NCBI GenBank assembly: GCA_030667205.1
Contig: DAOUWH010000088.1
Coordinates: forward strand, 1 to 6,695
Source: Nitrospirota bacterium
Lineage (GTDB): Bacteria > Nitrospirota > Thermodesulfovibrionia > Thermodesulfovibrionales > JdFR-86
Reading direction: 5' to 3'
Length of the DNA stretch: 6,695 bases
Made by a program: the position numbers and the translations under genes. Below are positions 1 through 5,060 of this stretch, one piece after another. Under the pieces are notes generated by a model, which worked only from the letters and a program-made list of their open reading frames with translations, had not been told where the DNA came from and made no database searches. Position 1 is the stretch's first letter, and the number at the start of each line of letters is the position of its first letter.

Positions 1-13
1 CTCCAGAGGATAT

Positions 14-42
14 ATTATAAGTCTTTTTAAAGGCTTAGTAAA
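14..42 (-). promoter_or_regulatory. Sigma-70-type promoter reading off the left edge
   Basis: On the minus strand a TTTACT -35 box (37-42) is separated by exactly 17 nt from a perfect TATAAT -10 box (14-19). Transcription would start near position 7 and run leftwards. A GGAG at 1-4 could be the ribosome binding site of a gene starting just outside the window. No coding sequence of that gene is visible here, so its identity is unknown. Confidence 0.5.
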
Positions 43-87
43 CAGCCAGACTTCCAGAATCTGATAGTAGATGCGGAGTTCTTTGCA

Positions 88-203
88 AAGGCAGGCTCAG
101 GCGATGAACGGTTTTGATTAGGAAGCCGCGCCAAGAGGGTGCGGCTTCCTAATTACCTCGGAGGGCGACAGCCCGAGAATAAGTGAATGCCTGAGCCTGC
201 CTT
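88..203 (+). ncRNA. Structured dispersed element, copy 1 (three-way-junction fold)
   Basis: A perfect 15-bp closing stem joins 88-102 (AAGGCAGGCTCAGGC) to 189-203. After one bulged G, an AT (104-105) can also pair with the AT at 187-188. Inside it is ATGAACGG (104-111), then a perfect 13-bp hairpin (117-129 with 141-153, 11-nt loop), then a 25-nt core (156-180) that is itself a short hairpin (CTCGG with CCGAG, or GGGC with GCCC). The core and the edge motifs recur at 6158-6305, where the closing stem has a different sequence but is still complementary. That favours a structured RNA over a DNA transposon end. The plus strand is inferred from G-U pairs in copy 2. The right end of the element lies 43 nt beyond the stop codon (246-248) of the small cysteine-rich gene. 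I do not recognise the family with certainty, and no coding sequence is associated with it here. Confidence 0.45.
156..180 (+). repeat. 25-nt dispersed repeat core, copy 1
   Basis: This segment begins CCTCGGAGGGCG and ends GCCCGAGAAT, and is identical base for base to 6255-6279 in the same orientation. The flanks diverge at once on the left. On the right the similarity continues loosely (AAGTGAATGC here, GAGCAATGC there). It can fold as a small hairpin and sits just inside the right arm of the closing stem in both copies. Confidence 0.9.
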
Positions 204-245
204 AAGCATCGCTGAAATCCTTAAGCGCCAACAGGACCGGAAGAC

Positions 246-401
246 TTACTCCTGTTCCGTCCCGGTCCCTTTGGGGTTGGGCTTGCAGACCGGGCAGAAG
301 TACTAGCCTTCGTCCAGCATACATATGTGCCCGCACTCGGGACAGCATATGCACTTGTCTTTGGGCTGGTTGCAAACAGGACATTTTTCAACGGTTTCCA
401 T
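246..401 (-). CDS. Small cysteine-rich zinc-ribbon-like protein interrupted by in-frame TAG
   Basis: From the ATG at 399-401 the reading frame gives a 32-residue peptide with CPVC at 7-10, C17, C19-C20, CPEC at 20-23 and C27, ending ICMLDEG. Codon 33 is TAG (303-305). Without a break the same frame continues YFCPVCKPNPKGTGTEQE to a TAA at 246-248, adding another CPVC pair (36-39). The second half completes a rubredoxin/zinc-ribbon pattern of CxxC knuckles, so the full 51-codon frame looks like one original protein and the TAG replaced a sense codon (Glu, Gln or Lys by a single change). No other ATG or GTG start is available, because a TAG lies five codons upstream. There is no Shine-Dalgarno sequence, but a TATAAT sits 6 nt upstream of the ATG. 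It may be a recent pseudogene, a truncated peptide or a readthrough product. TAG is the normal stop of three other genes here, which argues against general recoding. Function is unknown; metal binding is inferred from the cysteines. Confidence 0.55.
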
Positions 402-407
402 AGGACA

Positions 408-436
408 ATTATACTACCAGGACCGCCTCCGCACAA
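408..436 (-). promoter_or_regulatory. Promoter of the small cysteine-rich gene
   Basis: On the minus strand TTGTGC (431-436) is separated by 17 nt from a perfect TATAAT (408-413). The predicted transcription start coincides with the A of the ATG at 401, so the message would be leaderless. Immediately upstream of the -35 box is a perfect 5-bp dyad, GTGCC-ACT-GGCAC (437-449), which could be an operator or chance. Confidence 0.5.
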
Positions 437-518
437 GTGCCACTGGCACATTTCATCCAATATTGAGACGACAGTTTCTATCCGCCCTTATAACCAATAA
501 AAAAGGACAGAGGGAAGG

Positions 519-558
519 CTATTTCCAGCGGAATTTCTCTCTTAAAAACTGGAAATAG
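519..558 (-). repeat. Inverted repeat over the glycosyltransferase stop codon
   Basis: CTATTTCCAG (519-528) and CTGGAAATAG (549-558) are perfect 10-bp complements with a 20-nt loop. They overlap the last codons of the glycosyltransferase and include its TAG. On the minus strand a CCTTTTTT run follows about 13 nt later. It could act as a weak or atypical terminator, but the distance to the U-run is too long for a standard one. No better terminator is visible after this gene. Confidence 0.3.
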
Positions 559-1223
559 TAGGCCGCTCCCCATTTTAAGACCTTGAGTTTTCGCTCGCCG
601 CCTATCCTCGGGGGCTCGTCGCCGGGCATCTCACCCACCTTGAGCTTCCGCTTTGCGGCCCTCACCGAAAGCAGCGGCTCCCAGCTTATATTCGTTCTAA
701 AGAACCGCTCGGCCATCTCGTACCCTTCATCCCTGTCAATCTCAAGGTCGTGGATAAGGCTTTTTTTATAGGCCCTGTAGATGACCATGGCGTCGGTGTA
801 GTGGCCGCCGTGAAGGATGTTTATGGTCTTCGTGAAAAGCCAGTTGCCAAAAGCGGTGACCACATCGTCGTCCTCGCTCTTTGCGTCTTCGAGGTAGCGG
901 GAGACTATGACCATGTCATAGCCCTCCTTCATCTTCTCTATCAGGTCGGGTATCAGCTCGGGGATGGAATTGCCGTCGGGGCTGAAAGTAAGGACCACGT
1001 CGCCCTCGATGTAAGGAAGTACCTCGGTGTAGGCGTGCCTGAAGCCGAGCTGCTTCTGGACATATACAAAGTATCCGTTTTCCTTCGCCCACTCAATAGT
1101 GCCGTCGGTGGAACCTCCGTCGACAATTATAATCTGGTCGCACCATTCCCTCTTTATGCGTGGCATTATCTCCTTCATGCCGTCTATCTCATCGAGGGTA
1201 AGGACGAGCAATGTCGTTTTCAT
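519..1223 (-). CDS. Family 2 glycosyltransferase (GT-A fold)
   Basis: This is a 234-residue cytoplasmic-type glycosyltransferase resembling the dolichol-phosphate-mannose/DPG synthase group of GT2. The N-terminal strand LLVLTLDE (5-12) is followed by the nucleotide-sugar signature IIIVDGGSTDGT (31-42). The acidic metal-site region is FSPDGNS (80-86) in place of the usual DxD, followed by SRYLEDAKSEDDD. The protein ends after a basic, aromatic tail without a membrane anchor. It should transfer a sugar from an NDP- or polyprenyl-linked donor; donor and acceptor cannot be read from the sequence. I prefer the ATG at 1223 because AAAGG lies 7 nt upstream; an in-frame GTG at 1229 is only 1 nt from that AAAGG. 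The gene starts 70 nt after the DUF4418-like gene on the same strand, so it may be the last gene of that transcription unit, though the gap leaves room for its own weak promoter. It ends in TAG. Confidence 0.9.
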   Translation of the reverse strand: MKTTLLVLTLDEIDGMKEIMPRIKREWCDQIIIVDGGSTDGTIEWAKENGYFVYVQKQLGFRHAYTEVLPYIEGDVVLTFSPDGNSIPELIPDLIEKMKEGYDMVIVSRYLEDAKSEDDDVVTAFGNWLFTKTINILHGGHYTDAMVIYRAYKKSLIHDLEIDRDEGYEMAERFFRTNISWEPLLSVRAAKRKLKVGEMPGDEPPRIGGERKLKVLKWGAAYYFQFLREKFRWK

Positions 1224-1293
1224 ATTCACGCCTTTGACTTCATTTTAATTCTCTTATATATTCAAGTGGCCCTACAAGAAAAGGCGACAGCTA

Positions 1294-1698
1294 CTACGTG
1301 CTCTGTGGCTCGCCCCCGCGTGAAAGCGCAAGGCCCACCGAGGAGACGATTACAAGCAATATGCCCAAGAGCCTGAGCATGGGCACGGTGCCATAGTGGC
1401 ATGGCATCTGCGAGCTCGGGCAATAGCCAAGCACCTCGGGCACCAGCAACACCGTCGCTCCCGTAACAACGGCGACGAGCATGAGCCACCTGAGGGCCTC
1501 TGCCCCTTTAGACAGAAACGCCCCGACCGCAACCGATATTATGATTACTCCCAGGAATATCTCGGCCCTGCCCATGAAACCGCAGTTCATGGGCTTCTTG
1601 CCCGCGAACTCGCATACAGGGAGGATGTATCTCGGGGTTAAGGCAACGAGCAGTCCAAGGACAAATACAATCGAGCCGGCTCTCCTGTTTTTGCTCAA
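1294..1698 (-). CDS. DUF4418-like four-helix integral membrane protein
   Basis: A 134-residue protein with four hydrophobic segments (about 8-26, 47-62, 70-90 and 105-125). It matches my memory of DUF4418, a small membrane family often encoded beside FtsX/MacB-type ABC transporters. The hallmark region LTPRYILPVCE (20-30) is followed by PMNC (36-39). A similar pattern, GYC...QMPCHY, recurs at 91-102, so C29/C39 and C93/C100 form two equivalent pairs that probably face the same side of the membrane. The start is TTG at 1696-1698, overlapping the ATPase stop in the 4-nt string TTGA. An AGAGGA inside the end of the ATPase gene serves as the ribosome binding site, so translation is very probably coupled. 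No ATG or GTG alternative fits the family N-terminus. It ends in TAG. Its function is unknown; context suggests an accessory subunit of the transporter. Confidence 0.8.
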   Translation of the reverse strand: MSKNRRAGSIVFVLGLLVALTPRYILPVCEFAGKKPMNCGFMGRAEIFLGVIIISVAVGAFLSKGAEALRWLMLVAVVTGATVLLVPEVLGYCPSSQMPCHYGTVPMLRLLGILLVIVSSVGLALSRGGEPQST

Positions 1699-2375
1699 GA
1701 GCCAATTTCCTCTATGCGCCCCTGGGTCATCCTGATTCTCCTCGTTGCGCCTCTGGCCAGCTCGGAGCTGTGGGTGACGAGTATGAACGTAATGCCTTTC
1801 TCGCTGTTTATCCGCTTAAGGAAATCCATCACATCTGCCTCGGTCTCTTCGTCGAGGTCGCCGGTGGGCTCGTCGGCAAGGAGTATCTCAGGGTCGTTCA
1901 TTAGGGCTCTGGCTATGGCGATGCGCCTCTGCTGGCCCCCGCTGAGCTGGGCCGGATAGGCGTTTATCTTGTCCTTAAGCCCGACCATATCGAGATATTC
2001 CTCTGCCTTCTTACCGCTGTTGCTGGGCCTTTGGGAGCTGAAGATTGTCGGCAGCAGGAGGTTTTCCTTTGCGGTAAGCACGGGCAGGAGGCTCGCGAAC
2101 TGGAAGATATACCCTACACTGTCCGCCCTGTACGCTGCCAGTCCTGTCTCGTCGAGAGCGTAGATGTCGGTGCCCCCGAACAAAAGCCTCCCGGACGAAG
2201 GGGACAAGATGCCCCCGATGATGGAAAGCAGCGAGGTCTTGCCAGAGCCCGAATGGCCGATGATGGAGATAAACTCGCCCTTCTCTATGCCCAGGCTGAC
2301 ATCCTCAACGGCATTTATCACGGTGTCGCCGAGTGTGTAGACCTTCGAGACGTCCTTTAACTCTATCTGTGCCAA
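1695..2375 (-). CDS. ABC transporter ATPase, LolD/MacB type
   Basis: A complete 226-residue nucleotide-binding subunit, the normal size for the LolD/MacB/FtsE branch. Visible motifs are Walker A GHSGSGKT (40-47), Q-loop Q92, signature LSGGQQRRIAIARAL (144-158), Walker B ILLADEP (164-170) with E169 catalytic, D-loop (GDLD, 172-175) and switch histidine H202. It would power the FtsX-like permease encoded immediately upstream; such pairs drive mechanotransmission or extraction of lipids, lipoproteins or peptides rather than classical channel transport. I chose TTG at 2373-2375. It has a strong AAGGAGG (2386-2392) 10 nt upstream, follows the permease stop by 5 nt, and gives the usual N-terminus (IELKDVSKVY). 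Extending the frame to 2456 would overlap the permease by 76 nt and add unrelated residues. Its TGA overlaps the start of the next gene. Confidence 0.93.
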   Translation of the reverse strand: MAQIELKDVSKVYTLGDTVINAVEDVSLGIEKGEFISIIGHSGSGKTSLLSIIGGILSPSSGRLLFGGTDIYALDETGLAAYRADSVGYIFQFASLLPVLTAKENLLLPTIFSSQRPSNSGKKAEEYLDMVGLKDKINAYPAQLSGGQQRRIAIARALMNDPEILLADEPTGDLDEETEADVMDFLKRINSEKGITFILVTHSSELARGATRRIRMTQGRIEEIGS

Positions 2376-2380
2376 GCTCT

Positions 2381-3568
2381 CTAAACCTCCTTCAGCACGG
2401 TAAGCGGCTCGAGTCTCTTGATCCTGATTATCGAGGAAAGCGCCCCTACAACGCATATCCCCACGCCCACGGCCAGTCCGAGCAGGCTGACCTCAATACG
2501 TTCAACGAGCGTAAGGGTCGCGGCCATGTCCCTCAGGAGCGTGAATACCTCCGAGAGGGTAAGCGAGAGGTAGTTGCCAAGGGCTATTCCGAACACACTG
2601 CCCATGAACCCGAGCAGGAACACTTCTATCATAAACATCCCAACTATATGAGAGCCCTTTGCCCCGATGGCCCTCATTATGCCCACTTCCCTGGCGCGCT
2701 CGTTGACTATGGCGGTGAATATCGTCCAGGTAAGGAACATCGACAGCACCGAGGCAAGCACTATGGTTATCAGGAAAATCCTGTTTATGTCCTTCAGCGT
2801 GGCGATTATGCTTTCGCCCATCTCGCTCCTCTGAATGACGTCGACCTCTACTACCTCGCTCTCAATTTTCGCCCCGATAGGATAGGGGTCAAGGCCCTCC
2901 TTTACTTTGACGAACATAAGGGATATCTGGTTCGGTTTGAGTCTCGATTTGCCCTTCTCTATTATCTTATCGATATTTGCATCGGTGATGAAAATCGCAT
3001 TGTCAAGTCCGGTGCCGGTTTCTTCGAGCACGCCGACGATGTCGAACTTCGCGCCGAAGAGCACGCTGCTGTCGACCTCCAGAAGATCGAGGTCCGTGTA
3101 AGCCGTATGGCCCAGGATAGCCTCGCCCTTCTTAAGCTCCCTTCCCAAGGCCTCTTTGAGCCACGGTCTTACTATAAAGTCCGTATCCTGGTCAAAGGCC
3201 ACGACCTTTGCGGGAGGCACATCGCAGCAAACGCCCCAGATGGTCTCCAGATATGTCTGGTAGGTGATTTCCGTAACGCCTTCCACCTGTCCCACCCTGT
3301 CCATGAGGCCCTTGTCCATGTAAAATGTTTTTACCTTTGTCTCAAGGAGCATTTCCTCCGCATATTCCCTTGCCCCTACGGGGACTACAAGGATGTCCGC
3401 GCCGAGGCGGGCGGAAGCTCTTTCAAGGCTCGACCCGACGCTCAGTATGAACGACGAGCCAAAGACAAGGATAGATACGAGGAGCCCTATGGAAAAGACT
3501 AAAACAGCCGTCCGAAAGGCGTTTCTTTTTAAATTTCTAAGAGCAACCTTGAAGATACTGAATTTCAA
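2381..3568 (-). CDS. FtsX/MacB-type ABC transporter permease
   Basis: A 395-residue inner-membrane protein with the MacB/LolC layout. There is a cytoplasmic amphipathic start (ALRNLKRNAFRT), a first membrane segment at about 21-43, and a large periplasmic MacB-PCD-like domain to about 265. A C-terminal FtsX domain follows with three segments (about 269-293, 308-335 and 359-381). The cytoplasmic coupling region ERAREVGIMRAIGA sits between segments 2 and 3 and is the typical contact with the ATPase. The periplasmic part contains a rare pair of adjacent cysteines (GVCCDVP). The start is TTG at 3566-3568 with AGAGGG 5 nt upstream; an overlapping ATG frame there closes after five codons. It is the first gene of the permease-ATPase-DUF4418 cassette, with its promoter probably inside the terminator at 3596-3638. 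It ends in TAG. The substrate cannot be deduced. Confidence 0.92.
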   Translation of the reverse strand: MKFSIFKVALRNLKRNAFRTAVLVFSIGLLVSILVFGSSFILSVGSSLERASARLGADILVVPVGAREYAEEMLLETKVKTFYMDKGLMDRVGQVEGVTEITYQTYLETIWGVCCDVPPAKVVAFDQDTDFIVRPWLKEALGRELKKGEAILGHTAYTDLDLLEVDSSVLFGAKFDIVGVLEETGTGLDNAIFITDANIDKIIEKGKSRLKPNQISLMFVKVKEGLDPYPIGAKIESEVVEVDVIQRSEMGESIIATLKDINRIFLITIVLASVLSMFLTWTIFTAIVNERAREVGIMRAIGAKGSHIVGMFMIEVFLLGFMGSVFGIALGNYLSLTLSEVFTLLRDMAATLTLVERIEVSLLGLAVGVGICVVGALSSIIRIKRLEPLTVLKEV

Positions 3569-3595
3569 ATTTTCCCTCTCATGCCGGTAGACGAT

Positions 3596-3638
3596 AAAAC
3601 GGGCATCTCTTAATATTAAAAGAGATGCCCGTTTTTTT
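3596..3638 (-). terminator. Bidirectional rho-independent terminator of the haem protein gene
   Basis: A perfect 16-bp stem pairs 3596-3611 with 3620-3635 around an AT-only 8-nt loop. On the minus strand it follows the haem protein stop by about 30 nt and has a TTTT tract after the stem. On the plus strand the tail is TTTTTTT (3632-3638), so it should stop transcription both ways. The only neighbouring gene that needs it is 3666-4787. Confidence 0.85.
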
Positions 3639-3641
3639 CAA
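3613..3641 (-). promoter_or_regulatory. Promoter for the ABC cassette, embedded in the terminator
   Basis: On the minus strand TTGAAA (3636-3641, five of six consensus bases) is separated by 17 nt from TAATAT (3613-3618). The -35 box uses the A-run opposite the terminator's T-tract, and the -10 box lies in the hairpin loop. Transcription would begin near 3606, leaving a leader of about 38 nt before the permease TTG. No other good promoter lies between 3569 and 3665. Confidence 0.5.
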
Positions 3642-3646
3642 CTTCC

Positions 3647-3664
3647 GACCGACTTCAGTCAGTC
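3647..3664 (-). repeat. Short hairpin just after the haem protein stop codon
   Basis: GACCGACT (3647-3654) and AGTCAGTC (3657-3664) pair over 8 positions. The single mismatch on the plus strand becomes a U-G pair in the minus-strand transcript. It lies between the stop codon and the main terminator and may protect the 3' end of the message. Confidence 0.35.
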
Positions 3665-3665
3665 T

Positions 3666-4787
3666 TTAGTTCCAGGTTCCGTCCAGCCCGCAGAGAACCG
3701 CGCTTCCTTCGATGCCCATGTTTTCGTGGCATGCTATGCATACGGAAACAGGCTCTCCGAGGAGCTTTTTCTTGTTGATGTCGTACAGCTGAAGTGCACC
3801 GTCCTTCAGTTTCGGGCCTGCCGCCGTCCTCAGTGTCAGCACTGCATACTTGCTGTCAGGCGTAGCCATAGCGTCGTGGTTTTCACCAGCAAGAGGCAGC
3901 ACTTCGTTGACGAGCTTCATGGTCTTGCCGTCAAGGACATACATCCTGTCCCCGCCGGACTGCAGAAGCAGCTTGCCGTCAGGCGTAAAGGTTCCCCTGA
4001 AGGTCTTTGTCTTCGCAGGGTCTCCGGTGACCGTGTTCTTGGTAATAACCTTTACCTTGCCTTTTTCGAGCGCCGGCAGGTCGAGCAGGACCATGTCCAC
4101 CTTGCCAACGGTCTTGCCGGGTTTATTCGGCGCAGGCCACTTTTCGGTTACGTTGAGAGGCACTGCGAACGCCGTCATGGCGGGGTTGTTCACGCCGTGC
4201 ATGAACAGGTAGTTTTCTTTATATCCCAGCGAGTCGAGGAACACACGCTGTGTGTGCTTCAGGGTGCCCTTGTCGAACACGTCGATGTAGGCCTCTCCCG
4301 TCATTGTCACCGGGATAAACGACTTCTTTGTCTGGCCCGAACCGCAGTAGATCGGCGCAATGAACTTCGCCCTGTCGTCGAGCTTGATGGTGACGTCCTT
4401 TATCACCTTTCCGGTATTGAGGTCCGAGACGCCGATATGAAGCATTCTCTTTGCAACGCCAATTTCCTTGTCAGGCTTATAGGTGGACCAGTACATCTTG
4501 GAATTGTCGACTGCGTCGATCCTTGCGTCGTGGGTCTTGTGAGTGTTTGTGTTGCCTATTCTGATCAGCCCGAGGTTTTCGACCTTTAACGGATTTTTCT
4601 TGTTAGATGGGTCAATCACCACCTCGGCTTTGGCAAAATGTCCGCCGTGCCCTGCAACATACAATGTGCCTGAATAGGTTGTCCCCTTGGCAACAGCCTC
4701 GGGAGCCTCCGAGTCTACCGTCGTGTAACTAAGATAGACTGCAAAGACAAGCAGCAGGCACGCTGCAATAGCTAATATTTTTCTCAT
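3666..4787 (-). CDS. Secreted beta-propeller-like protein with one C-terminal haem c site
   Basis: A 373-residue protein beginning with a classic export signal (MRK followed by a hydrophobic stretch to about residue 19), so it should be periplasmic or membrane-tethered. The body alternates short beta-rich units of the YVTN/NHL type, for example FTPDGKLLLQSGGDRMYVLD and later TPDSKYAVLTLRT with LQLYDINKKKLLG. This suggests a beta-propeller. A single CIACH haem-binding motif (C350, C353, H354) lies 20 residues from the C-terminus, after the last propeller unit, with an extra cysteine at 366. Histidines cluster in HGGH (47-50), THKTHD (82-87) and NHDAM (303-307), which could bind metal. The start is ATG with GGGGAG close upstream. 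It has its own promoter and terminator and is monocistronic. I do not recognise a named family. An electron-transfer or sensor role is inferred only from the haem site and the export signal. Confidence 0.8.
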   Translation of the reverse strand: MRKILAIAACLLLVFAVYLSYTTVDSEAPEAVAKGTTYSGTLYVAGHGGHFAKAEVVIDPSNKKNPLKVENLGLIRIGNTNTHKTHDARIDAVDNSKMYWSTYKPDKEIGVAKRMLHIGVSDLNTGKVIKDVTIKLDDRAKFIAPIYCGSGQTKKSFIPVTMTGEAYIDVFDKGTLKHTQRVFLDSLGYKENYLFMHGVNNPAMTAFAVPLNVTEKWPAPNKPGKTVGKVDMVLLDLPALEKGKVKVITKNTVTGDPAKTKTFRGTFTPDGKLLLQSGGDRMYVLDGKTMKLVNEVLPLAGENHDAMATPDSKYAVLTLRTAAGPKLKDGALQLYDINKKKLLGEPVSVCIACHENMGIEGSAVLCGLDGTWN

Positions 4788-4858
4788 AGTCTCTCCCCGC
4801 GTTTTATATTTTTTGCTGCGTTAAGTAAGAGATGCCTTCCCCCAGAAATCCAACGAGT

Positions 4859-4888
4859 TTATTCGAATATCACCTCCCTTTCAATCAT
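4859..4888 (-). other. Possible leader peptide and orphan Shine-Dalgarno in the haem gene 5' UTR
   Basis: The predicted leader of about 109 nt contains a 9-codon frame, MIEREVIFE, from an ATG at 4886-4888 to TAA at 4859-4861. Inside it lies AGGGAGGTGAT (4869-4879), almost perfectly complementary to the 16S 3' end, but no ATG or GTG follows at a normal distance. The stretch may bind ribosomes without starting the main gene, or may start a short leader from a rare codon. Confidence 0.3.
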
Positions 4889-4902
4889 TACTGTTAGTTA
4901 GA

Positions 4903-4931
4903 AGTATATCGCAAAAACCGCCCGGAATCAA
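4903..4931 (-). promoter_or_regulatory. Promoter of the haem protein gene
   Basis: On the minus strand TTGATT (4926-4931) is separated by 17 nt from TATACT (4903-4908). The predicted start near 4896 gives a 5' UTR of about 109 nt, long enough for regulation in the leader. Confidence 0.6.
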
Positions 4932-4938
4932 CCTGAAG

Positions 4939-4968
4939 TTTGGAGTTTAGACCACTTGATAGTCCAAA
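4939..4968 (-). promoter_or_regulatory. Dyad upstream of the haem gene promoter
   Basis: TTTGGA (4939-4944) and TCCAAA (4963-4968) are perfect complements, and an inner GAC/GTC pair (4950-4952 with 4960-4962 or nearby) extends the symmetry. The dyad sits just upstream of the -35 box at 4926-4931, where an activator would bind. No known operator is recognised, and chance is possible. Confidence 0.25.
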
Positions 4969-4987
4969 AGAAAAGCCGGGTACCAAC

Positions 4988-5015
4988 ACACATGCGCATA
5001 CTAATGCACATGTGT
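4988..5015 (-). repeat. 12-bp hairpin downstream of the DsrE-like gene
   Basis: ACACATGCGCAT (4988-4999) and ATGCACATGTGT (5004-5015) pair over 12 positions around ACTA. The one mismatch is C-A on the plus strand and becomes U-G in the minus-strand transcript, so the fold suits the RNA of the DsrE-like gene, which ends 46 nt earlier. A GC-containing stretch rather than a U-run follows directly; the first T-rich tract is about 13 nt further on. It is either an imperfect terminator or a stabilising 3' hairpin. Confidence 0.4.
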
Positions 5016-5060
5016 CCTAAAATAACGAGATATCCGGACGGAACGCGCCCCTCTCTCCTC

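Noticed and set aside
156..180. CRISPR repeat
   Set aside because: Only two copies exist, about 6.1 kb apart, with no spacer array and no cas genes.
88..203. Retron msr/msd or integron attC site
   Set aside because: No reverse transcriptase, integrase or cassette gene is nearby, and the GTTRRRY/RYYYAAC core boxes of attC are missing.
303..305. TAG read as pyrrolysine or genome-wide recoding
   Set aside because: TAG is the ordinary terminal stop of the glycosyltransferase, the DUF4418-like gene and the permease, so general recoding is unlikely; local readthrough stays open.
750..1376. Open frame of 208 codons on the plus strand
   Set aside because: It is antisense to the glycosyltransferase and runs through the intergenic gap into the DUF4418-like gene. 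No ribosome site or recognisable domain.
2376..2456. Upstream extension of the ATPase gene
   Set aside because: The added residues overlap the permease, have no family similarity, and the TTG at 2375 has an ideal ribosome binding site.
2333..3502. Long open frame of 389 codons on the plus strand, opposite the permease
   Set aside because: It lies antisense to a convincing FtsX-type gene, has a low-complexity composition rich in Tyr, His and Arg, and shows no family motif.
3726..4589. Open frame of 287 codons on the plus strand
   Set aside because: It is the antisense shadow of the haem protein gene, whose signal peptide, CxxCH and ribosome site are all on the minus strand.
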